Under the pieces are notes generated by a model. The model was given only the letters and a program-made list of their open reading frames with translations. It made no database searches and had not been told where the DNA came from. Both the position numbers and the translations under genes were made by a program. Source: Datisca glomerata (Eukaryota; Streptophyta; Magnoliopsida; Cucurbitales; Datiscaceae). From it: a stretch of 64,000 nucleotides of DNA. The stretch lies in NCBI GenBank assembly GCA_003255025.1, contig QANY01013423.1, forward strand, positions 795,779 through 859,778, in the 5' to 3' direction. Numbering within the stretch: the first letter of the stretch is position 1; every line of letters begins with the position of its first letter. Below are positions 1 to 10,385 of the stretch, one piece after another.

Positions 1-3000
1 GGCCTACTTTAGGTGGGCTGACATCCAAGGTTATTATGCTTGCATCGACCTTCTTTCTCGCATCTGAAGTTCTTGAATTGGTAGAAAATGTTGGTGCCGT
101 CAGTGATCTTTCAGGAAAGGCAAGGTTATTCTTGGTTCTTCCTGTGGCAGTCCTAGACGCGTTCTTCATCCTTTGGATATTTACCTCCCTCTCTGCAACT
201 TTAAATAAGCTTCAGGTACCTGGCTTTCTATCAATTATACTTTCTAACACTATGCCACCCCCACCCCCCTTTTATGTTGGAAATATATCGGTTCTTTCTT
301 CACAGTACCAAAGTATCATCTTTCTTTCCTTTTTCTATTGAAAAACCAAATGTGCATTTTCTTTTTCAAATGGATCACAAGTAGCAGATATATTTCTTTT
401 TTCAGAAAATAAAATTACTAGTCTTTCTTTTTATTGGTAAACAAATTTATCAGTCTTAATCTCTCTTCTTATGTTGCAGAACTGCTTTTGTTGGTTGATT
501 TATCTAATCTTCAGTTTGTTTAGTTAAGTTAAACCACTAAGCTGACTTGCATCAAGTAGAGTATCAGTTCAGTTATGAATCATGGCACATGATGAGCTGT
601 TGTAATGAAAAATGATACAATTTAATCGAGATTCAATTGTTATAACGATCTCAACAAATATGCAATGTAGCTCTGGATATCCCATCTTAGATATATGAGC
701 AACGATTTTCCTTGGTAGTAATATTCAAAATTAGCATGAGTTGAATCAAAATGAACATATAAAGATGGGCTGGAAAGCAGTTATAGATGGTTTACTTGCA
801 GAGAATCAGTACTTCTGAATTGTGCACAAGGGATGAAATTTAAGCAGACAAGACATGAGGTATTTATACACATGGATAAGAAAGTTAAAAATACTAAAAT
901 ACCCTTAAATACAAGAAAAGTAGTAAAGATAAACAATATTATCCAACACTCCCCCTCAAGCTGGCGCATAGATATCAATTATGCCTAGCTTGCGAAGAGT
1001 TGACTGTAGAAGAGTAAGACCGACGGGCTTTGTAAGAGCATCAAAAGTTTGCTCAGATGAAGGAACAAGCTTTGTAGAGATAGCTCCAGACCGAACTTTC
1101 TCTTGAATGAAGTGGATATCAACCTCGATATGCTTGGTTCTTTCATGAAGAATAGAATCTGAAGCTAACTTTAAGGCCGACTTATTGTCACAGTACAATG
1201 TGGAAGGTAAACATGGCAAGAAACTGAGTTCCTCTAAAATAGAATGAAGTCAAAGAACCTCACACGTCCCTTGAGCCATTGCCCTGTATTTTGCCTCAGC
1301 AGATGACCGAGAAACCACAGACTGCTTCTTGCTTTTTCTAGAGAGAAGATGATTACCATAAAAAGTACAAATACCAGATGTATATCTCCTATCTGTCTTT
1401 GACCCAGCATAGTCAGTATCAGTAAAGCAAGACACATCAAATGTGTTTTTGGAGGAATAGAGAAGACCAAGGCCCGGACAAGACTTCAAGTATCTCAAAA
1501 TGTGGTAAACTGCATCCAAATGTGAAGTACGGGGAGCATGCATAAACTGGCTCACAAGACTAACAGACAAAGCCATCTCAGGACGTGTGTTAGTCAGATA
1601 AATAAGTCTTCCAACCATCTCTGATACATACTCGGATTTGTTAATAGTTCACCTGATTCAGCTGAAAGTTTGACATTCGGATCCATAGGTGTAGATGCAG
1701 GTCTACATCCCAACATCCCAGTATCACCAAGCAGGTCATGAACATACTTCCGCTGCGAGAGAGAGATACCTATCTCGGAACGAGCAACCTCAATACCCAA
1801 AAAAACTTTAGCCCCCCCAAATCTTTAATATCAAAAGCTGAACTAAGATCTTTGTTGACCTTAGAAATGCCGATATTGTAATCACCAGCTAAGATGATAT
1901 CATCCACATACACAAAGAGGATGACACATTGCTCTAATGAATTCCGTCTGATAAAACATGTATGATCAGAGTGACATCTAAGAAATCCCAACTCAGGCAC
2001 CACTGTACTAAATCGAGCAAACCAAGCCCGCAGAGACTGTTTCAACCCATACAAGGATTTTCGCAGACGACATACTTTCCCTGAATACTTCCCCTCAGCC
2101 CGAAAACCCGGAGGCGAATGCATATAAATAATCTCATCCAAATCAACCATTCAAGAAGGCGTTCTTGACATCCATATGATGCAAGGGCCAGGAGTGAGAA
2201 GCAACCAAAGAGATAATAAGACGAACAGTAGTGAGTTTTGTAACAGGAGCAAAGGTGCATTGAAATCCTTGCCGGAAATCTAAATAAAACTTTTGGCGAC
2301 TAGACGTGCCTTGTACCGATTAACAGTTCCATCCGCGTTATATTTAAGATTGAATACCCAACGACATCCAACCGTTTTCTCCCCCTGAGGCAAAGCAACC
2401 AAGTCCCAAGTATGATGGCTTTCATCTCATTTTGCATAGTGGCCACCCACCGTGGGTCTCGTGTTGCTTCCTCAACAATCGTGGAATCGTAGTAGAATTA
2501 ATGTGACTGACAAATCCTTGAAAGGAACTGGACAGAACACTATACGAAATATGATTCTCAATAGGGTGGTCAGTAGAACAAGATAAAGTGAGGCGGTTAG
2601 GGGGGCGACAGTCCCGCAAAGGATATCGTCGAGAGGGGGGATGATCAGTACCTTCGTTCGTAGAGGAGTGCAGCACAGGGAGATGAGAGCGACGACTATA
2701 CACCTTGGTAGGAGGACCTGCAATGGGAGGCAAAGAAGTAGGAGAAACAACAGGAGCATCTATATTAGGGGGTCAAGAATAGGAATAGGACGAGGAGGAT
2801 CCTCAACAGATGGGACCCCAGTCCTAAAACCAATGGAACCAGAAAAGAATGGGGTATTCTCCCAAAAAGTAACATCCAAAGAAGAAATAAACCGTCTAGA
2901 TGAGAGATTGTAACATCGATACCCTTTGGACTAAGATGAGTATCCCATAAATGTGCAACGGATAGACCTATCGTCCAACTTTGTTCGGGTTGGAACCTGA

Positions 3001-6000
3001 GTGAAACCCTTGGCGGCTAGACGTGCCTTGTACCGATTAATAGTTTCATCTGCATTATATTTCAGATTGAATACCCACCGACATCCAACCGTTTTTCCCC
3101 CCGAGACAAAGCAACCAAGTCCCAAGTATGATTGTCTTGCAAGGATTTCATCTCATCTTGCATGGCGGCCGCCCATCTTGTGTCTCGTATTGCTTCCCCA
3201 ACATATTGATGAATTGTAGTAGAATCAAGGTGACTGACGAACCCCAGAAAAGAATTGGACAGAGCACTATACAAAATATGATTCTCAATAGGGTGGTCAG
3301 TAGAACATGATAAAGTGAGGCGATTAGGGGGCGACGGTCCCGCAAGGGATATCGTCGAGAGGGATTATGATCAGTACCTTCGTTCGTAGACAAGTCTAAC
3401 ACAGGGAGATGATAACAATGACTATACACCTTGGTAGGAGGACCTGCAATAGGTGGCAAAGTAGTGAGAGAAACAACGGGAGCATCAATATTAAGGGGGT
3501 CAATAATAGTGATAGGACGAGGAAGTTCCTCAAGAGATGGGAGGCCAGTCCTAATATCAATGGAACCAGAAAAGAATGGGGTATTCTCCCAAAAAGTAAC
3601 ATCCAAAGAGGAAATAAACCGTCTAGATGAGGGATCGTAACTTCGATACTCTTTGGACTGAGATGAGTAGCCCATGAATGCGCAACGGATAGACATGTCG
3701 TCTAACTTTGTTCGAGTAGGACTCCTATTTTGAACAAAGCAAACACAACCAAAACACGAGGAATAATAGGGAAAAAGGGGTTTTCGGGATGAAGAAGACC
3801 TAAAGGAGTTTGCCCGCCCAAGATTTGACTAGGAACTCTATTAATCAAATATGTTGCGGGATTGTAACGGGAAATGCCCATAAGGTAGCGATTCTTACGC
3901 TCAGCTACGCCATTTTGTTCAGGAGTATATGAACATGTAAGCTGCTGAAGAATCCCAAGACTAGAAAGATGTGAGACAAGATCACCCGAAATATACTCCC
4001 CCCATTATCAGATTGAATTGATCGAACAACAGTTTGATACTGGGTTTTGATCATAGTAAAAAATCGTTTAAGCACATGTGAGACATCAGATTTTTTCCTA
4101 AGTAAAGAAACCCATGTACATCTAGAAAAGTCATCAATAAATGTGACATAATATCGGTGTCCAGAAATAACAGTAACAGGAGATAGACCCCAAACATTAG
4201 AGTGAATTAAATCAAACGCAGCAACAGATCTATTCATGCGAGAAATATAAAGCTTACGGCAATGTTTCGAAAGCTCGCAAATTTCACATTTAAACTAAAA
4301 GTATTTACATGCTTTAATCAACGAAGGAAATAACGAACAAATATATTGAAAATTGACATGTCCCAAACGAGCATCCCACAAATGTAAGTCTCTAAATGAA
4401 AAAGGAAACAGGAAAATAAAAAATAATAGAAGAGGCAACTCGAATAATAGGATCTGGTAGTTGAAAGGGATGTGGATCGCCAAAGTAGTATAGTCCATCC
4501 CGCTCATACTCCCTGCCAAAAATCCTATTCGTACCACGGTCCTGCAAAAAACAACGATCAGCCAAAAAATGATGGTACAATCTAGAGTTTTGGCTAGGCG
4601 ACTAACAGATCAAAGATTCATAGTAAATTTAGGCAACTCAGGATAAAAGCTATAGAAATATTAGCTACCGTTGTCGAGCTAGTGGGTATATTAATCTTCT
4701 TCTGGAATGGAGCGCGCAACTCAGGATGAAGTTTCCAACAAGTATCCTTGATATGACCATTGTTCCACAATGATGACAAAATTTTCTCTCAGCTGGAGGA
4801 CGAGAACTAGAGAAACCACGAGCACCAAGGGCCATCTGATCATTATTACTAGCAGTGGCAGGGATGAGAGTCGGGACCGAGAAAAGACGTCGATGCTCAT
4901 CTCCATCAACCATGGCGAAGGTCTCAATGAAAGATGGTACAAGAGAGGAATTAAGAATTTGGGTACGAAATGACTCAAATTCAGGCTTAAGCCCCATCAG
5001 AAATGTATGTGTGTGATGACGATCTAGCCTATTGACTGCTACATGAGCCATTGCCCCAAAGTCACTGACTGGTTCATATTGAGCCATCTCATTCCACCGC
5101 ACACGTAAATATCCAAAAAATTGAGCAACATTCAATCCAAGTCTCTCCTGATTAGCACTAGCAATCTCCTGATACAACTCAAAATATCGAGTCTCATTCC
5201 TTGAATGGGCATACATGGCAGTCAAAGCATTCCACAAATCGACAACCGTCTCATTTTACATAAACATATACCGAAGACTCCATAAATCCAAACATCCATC
5301 CCAATATCAAACAGTTATCAACATCCCATTGGGTTTCCTTTGCATCGTCATCTTTAGGGCGAGGAACGCGTCCTTGAAGCCGATGACTCTTTCTCCGTCC
5401 ACCAAGAAATAACTTCAATGATCGATATCAAGCAGCAAAATTTCGTCCATTTAAAAGAACACTAGTAATTCTTCCACCAGACACACGATAAGCCAGATCT
5501 GGCTCAGCAATAGCCGTAACAGCAGTATTTGAAGATTCAGATATCGCGAATCCAAGAAAGCAATACAAATTACCAAGAAAATCCGATGGAGAGATGAAGA
5601 AAGATTGAACACGACCGTCTATATCATGAAAAAGTCACTAAACGAGTGACCAAACTGTGGTCTAAGCCACAACAATCCAAAAAATACAGAAAATCCTAGG
5701 TCTGGTCAGCACACAGCCTAGGAAAACCCCAAAAGAGCTCGGGCGGCCGGAGGTGGCGGCGCCGGTGGCTGGCGGCGGGTGGAGGCGGCCGGCGCTAGTG
5801 GCGGTGGTCGGCGCTGTCTGGTGGCTGTGGCAGTGATAGGTGTCACATTAGGGTTAGGGTTAAGGTTAGACTCTGATACCAACTAGAAAACTAAAAGAGT
5901 TATATTGATTAATAAAATTTAGATTGTACATGGATAAGAAAGTTAAAAATACTAAAATACCTTTAAATACCAGAAAAGTAGAAAAGATAAACAATATTAT

Positions 6001-7690
6001 TCAACAAGGAATACACGGCATAAGTCTGAAAATCTAATCCACACTAGAATGAACCTCAGAAGTGAAGATTAGAGGGAAAAAGAACTCTATGATGGGAGAG
6101 TAGCTTGATTGAAGAATTTATTGTAGAATAAGACATATAGACATTGATGAATTCTAGGAGTTGGAGGTCTTGCTCATAACCAGTAAAACTTTCTATGAAC
6201 TAGATTTATGGATGAATTTACAGCATGGCCTTCCAATGTGTATTTGAAACAAGATCCCGTGGAATGATATTTACCAAGTTGTATTCCTCGTGATCTTCCA
6301 TGCCTATGCTTGTAATAGAGTTGTCTTTTACCCGCTGAACCTCTTCCATTTTAATATACAAACTTGATTAGTCTGACTTTGTTTAAGTTATTCAATTCTT
6401 ACGACTTTCTTTTGTGTTGAATATAAGGATGTTTTCTTTATTTATTTGTTTAAGTTTTGGGGATAGTTTAGCAATTGTTCTTATTGCTTTTCTTCTTCTG
6501 TGGGTATAAAATAAATACCTCATTGTATCTAGATTTGTGTTAACTCAATACATTATTTCTCCTACTTTTTTCAACTTGGTATCAGTGTTTGGTTGGGCAT
6601 TTGTTTGTGCCGCTTTAGTTCGGTTCTTTATCCGTTTAGTTCGGATTGTTTGGTATGCTGTTTAGTTCGGCTACCGTGTTGTGGTCCAGGAGGGTGTGTT
6701 GGAATATGTCCCACATAGTCTAGACTTGTACATTCTGTGCTAGTTATAAGGTTTCAGTATCCTTTTGTGGTACTATGTAAAGCTGTAGCTTACTGCATTT
6801 GCCCGCATATCTCATGTGACAGGCTCGAAGAATGATGAATAAATTGGATATTTACCGGAAGTTTACGAACGCTTTGGCAGTAGCTGTAATTGTGTCTGTT
6901 GGTTGGATGTGCTATGAGGTAATTTATGCAACACAAATTTTGTTCTAGATTGTACAATCGTATATCACATAAATACTGCAGTTCTTTTCCCACTGTAATA
7001 AAGGTTTTTAACTAATCATTATGGCTTTCACGATTTTGTACGTGCAGCTTTATTTTAAATCCAACGATATTTACAATGAGCAGTGGCAAAATGCGTGGAT
7101 TATCCCTGCCTTCTGGCAAGTCTTATCCTTTTCTCTCCTATGTATCATATGTACTCTCTGGGCACCCTCTCAAGCTTCAATGCGGTAAATTACGTGGCTT
7201 TCACCCTGGGTTGTCTTTTCTTTTCCTCTTTCTATAATTTATTTATCAAGTCTGCTTGCATGCTTTCTTCTTTTTATAAAGTTAATCCATCAAGTCTTTT
7301 GCACGTGCTCCTCCTCCATAGTCTATTTGGAAAAATGTTTCGTCCTTCTGGGGGTGGGGGTGATACGTGAATAGAACAAACAATGCCTTAAATTAAATAC
7401 TTGTGAAATGAGTTGTATGGCACTTGTAGGCTTTAAAGATTGAACTCTGTCTTCTTTTATTTCTAGGTCCAAATAGGTATTTTAACTTTTCCCTTCTTGT
7501 AATTGTCAGATACGCTTACTCTGTCGATGCTAATGAAGAGTTTGACAAGGACGATACAAATCTAACTCTCATAAAACCTTCTTCATTGCCAATGTCATCA
7601 AAGGATGCTAGAATTGCAGCAGACGTTAAATCAGTTCGAAGCAGTGAAAACCTGTCAAATGGTGATTTGGAAGAAGAAAAGACCGAGTAA
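1..7690 (+). CDS. GOST / lung seven-transmembrane receptor-like protein, 3' part (four exons)
   Basis: Spliced gene whose 5' part lies before the window. Exons read from the sequence: 1-215 (frame from base 3), 6823-6918, 7048-7184 and 7510-7690, with the stop TAA at 7688-7690. All introns are GT-AG and the joined frame stays open, giving about 208 residues. The protein has four hydrophobic segments (around VIMLASTFFLASEV, LFLVLPVAVLDAFFILWIF, ALAVAVIVSVGWM and WIIPAFWQVLSFSLLCIICTLW). These are followed by a polar acidic tail ending EEEKTE. Pattern and spacing match the C-terminal half of plant lung-7TM/TMEM87-type GOST proteins, which are Golgi or endomembrane multispanning proteins; the family match is from memory of conserved blocks such as DLSGKARLFLVLPV. 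Intron 1 is 6.6 kb because it holds an antisense copia element. The gene is convergent with the EXO70 gene downstream. Confidence 0.85.
216..870 (+). other. Intron 1, upstream part outside the shared LTR segment
   Basis: AT-rich intronic sequence after the GT donor at 216. No reading frame or RNA gene is visible. The copia 3' LTR may extend leftward to about 780: the minus strand of 780-870 carries a TATAAATA-like stretch that would suit an LTR. I could not find the outer border or a target duplication. Confidence 0.5.
871..948 (-). repeat. copia-1 3' LTR, segment shared with the 5' LTR
   Basis: This 78-bp segment matches 5929-6006 with about 4 mismatches by hand. On the minus strand the LTR starts TGTTGGATAATATTG right after a purine-rich tract (complement of 949-960). 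The LTR probably continues left to about 780, but that part is not present in the other LTR. Confidence 0.75.
956..2260 (-). pseudogene. copia-1 RNase H and C-terminal reverse transcriptase remnants
   Basis: Minus-strand fragments in three frames. The RT part (about 1594-2260) includes the polymerase motif YVDDIIL and the block KSLYGLKQ, both typical of copia RT. Downstream, 1250-1618 carries SAEAKYRAMAQG and SWASCFTDTDYAG-type RNase H sequence (seen as CFTDTDYAG). 956-1219 carries the terminal block with YCDNKSAL and HERTKHIEVD. The product was the polymerase that copies element RNA into cDNA. Frameshifts at about 1230, 1600 and 2150 break it, so it cannot act as written. Confidence 0.85.
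2288..3723 (-). repeat. Tandem duplication (about 717-727 bp period) in copia-1 pol
   Basis: Bases about 2288-2996 and 3005-3723 are two diverged direct copies. Each carries the integrase-RT linker and the start of RT (VFNLKYNADETINRYKARL in the 3' copy). Offset of matching anchors grows from 717 (GGCGrCTAGACGTGCC) to 727 (TTCGrGT), so the copies differ by small indels as well as substitutions. A normal copia pol has this region once. Each copy is itself frameshifted. Confidence 0.85.
3724..4600 (-). pseudogene. copia-1 gag-pre-integrase and integrase core remnant
   Basis: The minus strand at 4295-4537 carries the LWDARLGHVNF block of the gag-pre-integrase domain. 3905-4237 carries the integrase core, with LIHSNVWGLSPV (first catalytic Asp replaced: normally HSD, here HSN), FIDDFSRCTWV and IQSDNGG (second catalytic Asp kept). 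Integrase joins the cDNA to the host chromosome. The HSN change and the stops upstream and downstream indicate it is dead. Confidence 0.85.
4665..5440 (-). pseudogene. copia-1 gag remnant (UBN2-type) with frameshifted zinc knuckle
   Basis: The minus-strand frame 5237-4665 reads through a copia gag core (ELYQEIASANQERLGLNVAQ, then LMGLKPEFESFRTQIL) into a zinc-knuckle start, CHHCG. A frameshift then breaks the rest of the CCHC motif; the remaining knuckle residues continue in another frame around 4735-4770. Gag forms the particle that packages element RNA. The N-terminal part (to about 5440) is in broken frames. Confidence 0.8.
5640..5884 (-). other. copia-1 5' leader: primer-binding site, telo-box-like motif, GC-rich island
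   Basis: The minus strand reads LTR end, TGGTATCAGAG (complement of 5871-5881; complementary to the 3' end of initiator Met tRNA), then repeated AACCCTAA-type motifs (complement of 5848-5866). A G/C-rich stretch follows (5735-5840) of GGN-type triplets (GGCGG, GGTGGC). The surroundings are AT-rich, so the island stands out. Confidence 0.7.
5885..6006 (-). repeat. copia-1 5' LTR remnant
   Basis: 5929-6006 matches the 3' LTR (871-948) at about 95%. The stretch 5885-5928, between the shared segment and the PBS, has no match in the 3' LTR, so one of the two LTRs is rearranged. Confidence 0.7.
6007..6412 (+). other. Intron 1, downstream part
   Basis: AT-rich intronic DNA between the copia insertion and a possible small LTR element. 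I see no gene or RNA here. Confidence 0.4.
6413..6822 (+). mobile_element. Possible TRIM-like mini-LTR fragment at the end of intron 1
   Basis: TGTGTTGAATAT at 6413 starts a segment with a TATAAAATA box (about 6506). It ends in TTTTTTCA, directly followed by a PBS-like TTGGTATCAG (about 6573). About 110 bp later a purine-rich CCAGGAGGG precedes TGTGTTGGAATATGTCCCACA (about 6695), which looks like a second LTR start. This order (LTR, PBS, short internal, PPT, LTR) is that of a TRIM. The second LTR does not clearly match the first beyond its start, so this is tentative. Confidence 0.3.
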
Positions 7691-8381
7691 ACCTTAGAAC
7701 ACAGGTTCAACTTTTTGGAATTGATGTAATAATCTTTACAAATTAGCTTGATTAGCTTTTTTCTATGTATTCGTTGAATTTGTTATTTGAGATTTAAGAG
7801 AAAGTGTGACTTTGTGGAGATTTCTGAAATTCTTTTGCAATATAAATATAGTTTTTTATCACTCTTCTTAATTTATATCACCGATACGATAGTTTATCAG
7901 AACTGAAGTTATGATGTTGATGATGATTAATTATCTTTTGGAAGAAATTTTGGGGTTGTGTTAGTTAGCTAAGAATAAGCCGAAGCACTTCTCATCCGGC
8001 GAATTAGTTTTTCCTTTCCTTTTTTCACGACTTAAAAGTTATAAATGTAAGCTAAGATCTTTGCGTATTTGGGAGTTTAAGATCTAAGCCTTTTACTTTA
8101 CGACAAGACCACATGGATCTCAGAACAGAAACATGAAGCACTTTGATCAGACCAGCTCCAAATGTCTAAAACCTCAGTTCTCCCCCCACCATAAAATGTT
8201 TGCTTTTCAAGTGTTGCTGTTCCAAGAGCCATCTAGACTAATCGCTCAAGCTCAAAGGCTCAAAGCCTCAAAGCCAAAGCAGTGCTAATTCACTGTTTTT
8301 GCATGGATGCACCTCCAAGGGAGACTCAGCTGGTGCATTAAGGTGCTTTTTTCTACACTAGTCAAACACCACGTTCATTGT
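7691..8381. other. Downstream region of the GOST gene
   Basis: 3' UTR and spacer after the stop at 7690. AT-rich, with several AATAAA-like stretches (e.g. ATATAAATA near 7840) that could serve polyadenylation. No gene seen. Confidence 0.4.
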
Positions 8382-9515
8382 CTCAATTTTTAGATTCGTT
8401 AATGTTAATGAAAAATTGAATCTTAAAATTATCTTCATTAGTAAATTAATTTATTAAAGAAATGCATGATTCACTCAATAATTAATTAGCGTAAGTATTA
8501 TATATTGTTAGTCACAATATAATGATTAATGATGTACCATGTAAATTTATCACAAACCGCATCTAATTTTTTGTTATTTCAATGATTTAGTTGAAATTTA
8601 GAAAAATAATAATATACATGACTTTCTCTCCCAAAAGAAAGAAATTATCATTAATCCAAAATATATGTTACATTGTCATAATTCAAAATCGGAAAGCTAG
8701 AATTAACCAAACAACTGGCAATATTATCCAAAAAAAAAAGAAAACTAAGCGTAAGCGACATCAGCAGTTAAATATACATTACTTTGATGTTTGATGAATA
8801 TTAAGTTCGTTGTAATTCTTTAATTTAAATAATTTTAATAAAATTTTAGCTAAACGCAACCACCTCATCAGATCATCAATTAGAAAATGTATATGAATTA
8901 TATATATATATATATATATATTACATTATGTTATATTTTAATTGTCAATTATTTTTCACTTTTATTGGATTTCCAATTAATATTTTTCTATCATTCATCA
9001 TGTATGATTAATATAAATACACTACGTGCGATTGTACGTGACTCAATTCAATATTAGATTCGTTAATGTAAATGAAAAATTGAATCTTAAAATTATCTTC
9101 ATAAGTAAATTAATTTACTAAAGAAACACATGATTAACTCAATAATTTATTAACATAAGTACTATATATTGTTAGTTTCAATATAATGGTTAATGATCTA
9201 CCATGTAAATTTACCACAAATCACATATAATTTTTTGTTATTTCAATGATTTCTTTGGAAATTAAAAAAAATAATATACATTACTTTGATGTTTGATGAA
9301 ATATTAAGTTCGTTGTAATTCTTTACTTTAAGATATTTTAAATAATTTTTTTAGTTAAACGTAACCACATCTTCAAGTCAATTCAAAAATATATATAAAT
9401 TATTTAAACATCCATATTGCATTATATTATATTTTAGTTGTAAATTATTTTTCACTTTTATCAGGTTTGCAAGTAATATTTTTCTATCATTCACCTTATG
9501 TAATTAATATAAATT
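8382..9515. repeat. Diverged direct repeat, two copies in tandem
   Basis: Copy 1 (about 8382-9015) and copy 2 (about 9042-9515) share long blocks starting at TAGATTCGTTAATG (8391 and 9055) and ending near TTTTTCTATCATTCA (about 8984 and 9479). Copy 1 has about 175 bp (about 8600-8772) absent from copy 2. That segment is bounded by ATATACAT on both sides, as expected for a deletion through short direct repeats. A (TA)n run lies at about 8899-8921 in copy 1 only. Not coding, and the family is not recognised. Confidence 0.8.
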
Positions 9516-10385
9516 ATATTGTTATAATAAATCATAATAAGTGTCATTAAATATAAGAAATGTCTACTGATGAATTCATTAAGTTAATTATTACGATTTA
9601 AGTTGAAAGGTAATTTAGATAGTAGGATAGGATATGGAACGGAATGAGAATTAAGACTAGCTGGTGCATTTTTTACATATGGAAAGAGAAGAGAATAAGA
9701 CTGACGACCATGCACTTCCTCCAAAAGGGCATCAAGTACTGCATTAAAGTGCTTTTGGAGGTAGTGCATTAAGGCAACTCCATTTAATACATTTGCTTAC
9801 TGAAGACATTCCAACTCTTGATTCCTGAAGAATTTATCTGGAGCTTATATCCTTTGAATTATCTTTACTAAACACCTATAGTAATTTTTACTAGTTTCTC
9901 CTCCAAATTATCAGAACTCTCTTAAGATCTAATATCTATCCTTGCGGCGCTGGACATCATGAGCTTTTAGTAGGAAATTCTTACTAGATCGGAAGCTTTT
10001 TAATGATCATTCACCTCATGGTCCATATTCATCTTATCAAGATAGTAATCCAACAGGTTAGGAGAGGCATTTGAGACACAATAAACAACTTATTGATAAT
10101 AGATAGAGCAAAAGAAACACACGTAAAGTTAGTTCCATTATAAACAACTGAGACGAGATCTAGAATTGATGTAAAACAAATAACTTGCTTACAGGCATAA
10201 GCACTCAGGATGTGGAATCGGCCCCTCTGGAAATCTACGTCTGATCGCTTCCAATTAGACTCATAATGCACGATAATTGAGAAGTAACAGAGTTCAGGGA
10301 AGCCCGGATTGTCTAGCACCACATCACCCAAATACCTCACCAAAAATTGAAAGAATGTGTCCTAGCCTCTAAATGCAAACTCACC
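9516..10385. other. Spacer and 3' flank of EXO70
   Basis: Convergent intergenic DNA with no gene. It includes a short imperfect inverted repeat (GCACTTCCTCCAAAAG about 9713, CTTTTGGAGGTAGTGC about 9750, one mismatch). The right end is probably the 3' UTR of the minus-strand EXO70 gene. Confidence 0.4.

Larger units (their letters stand above)
871..6006 (-). mobile_element. Decayed Ty1/copia retrotransposon in intron 1 (copia-1)
   Basis: Antisense copia element inside the GOST intron. In its own direction it has a 5' LTR remnant ending next to a TGGTATCAGAG primer-binding site (complement at 5871-5881), a GC-rich leader, gag, gag-pre-integrase, integrase, reverse transcriptase, RNase H, a polypurine tract (complement of 949-960) and a 3' LTR. 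Domain order INT-RT-RNase H is that of copia. Coding sequence is broken by stops and frameshifts, and about 0.72 kb is tandemly duplicated. The two LTR remnants share only 78 bp. The left border may lie nearer 780. No target duplication was found. Confidence 0.85.

Noticed and set aside
2641..2913. Plus-strand 90-residue frame.
   Set aside because: Shadow of the copia-1 integrase-RT linker on the minus strand; a similar shadow exists in the duplicated copy.
5848..5866. Telomere-like TTAGGG repeats.
   Set aside because: Only two to three units, within a copia leader next to the PBS, so not a telomeric tract.
8591..8794. 67-residue Lys-rich frame.
   Set aside because: A/T-rich chance frame in the repeat copy, absent from copy 2 and without family features.
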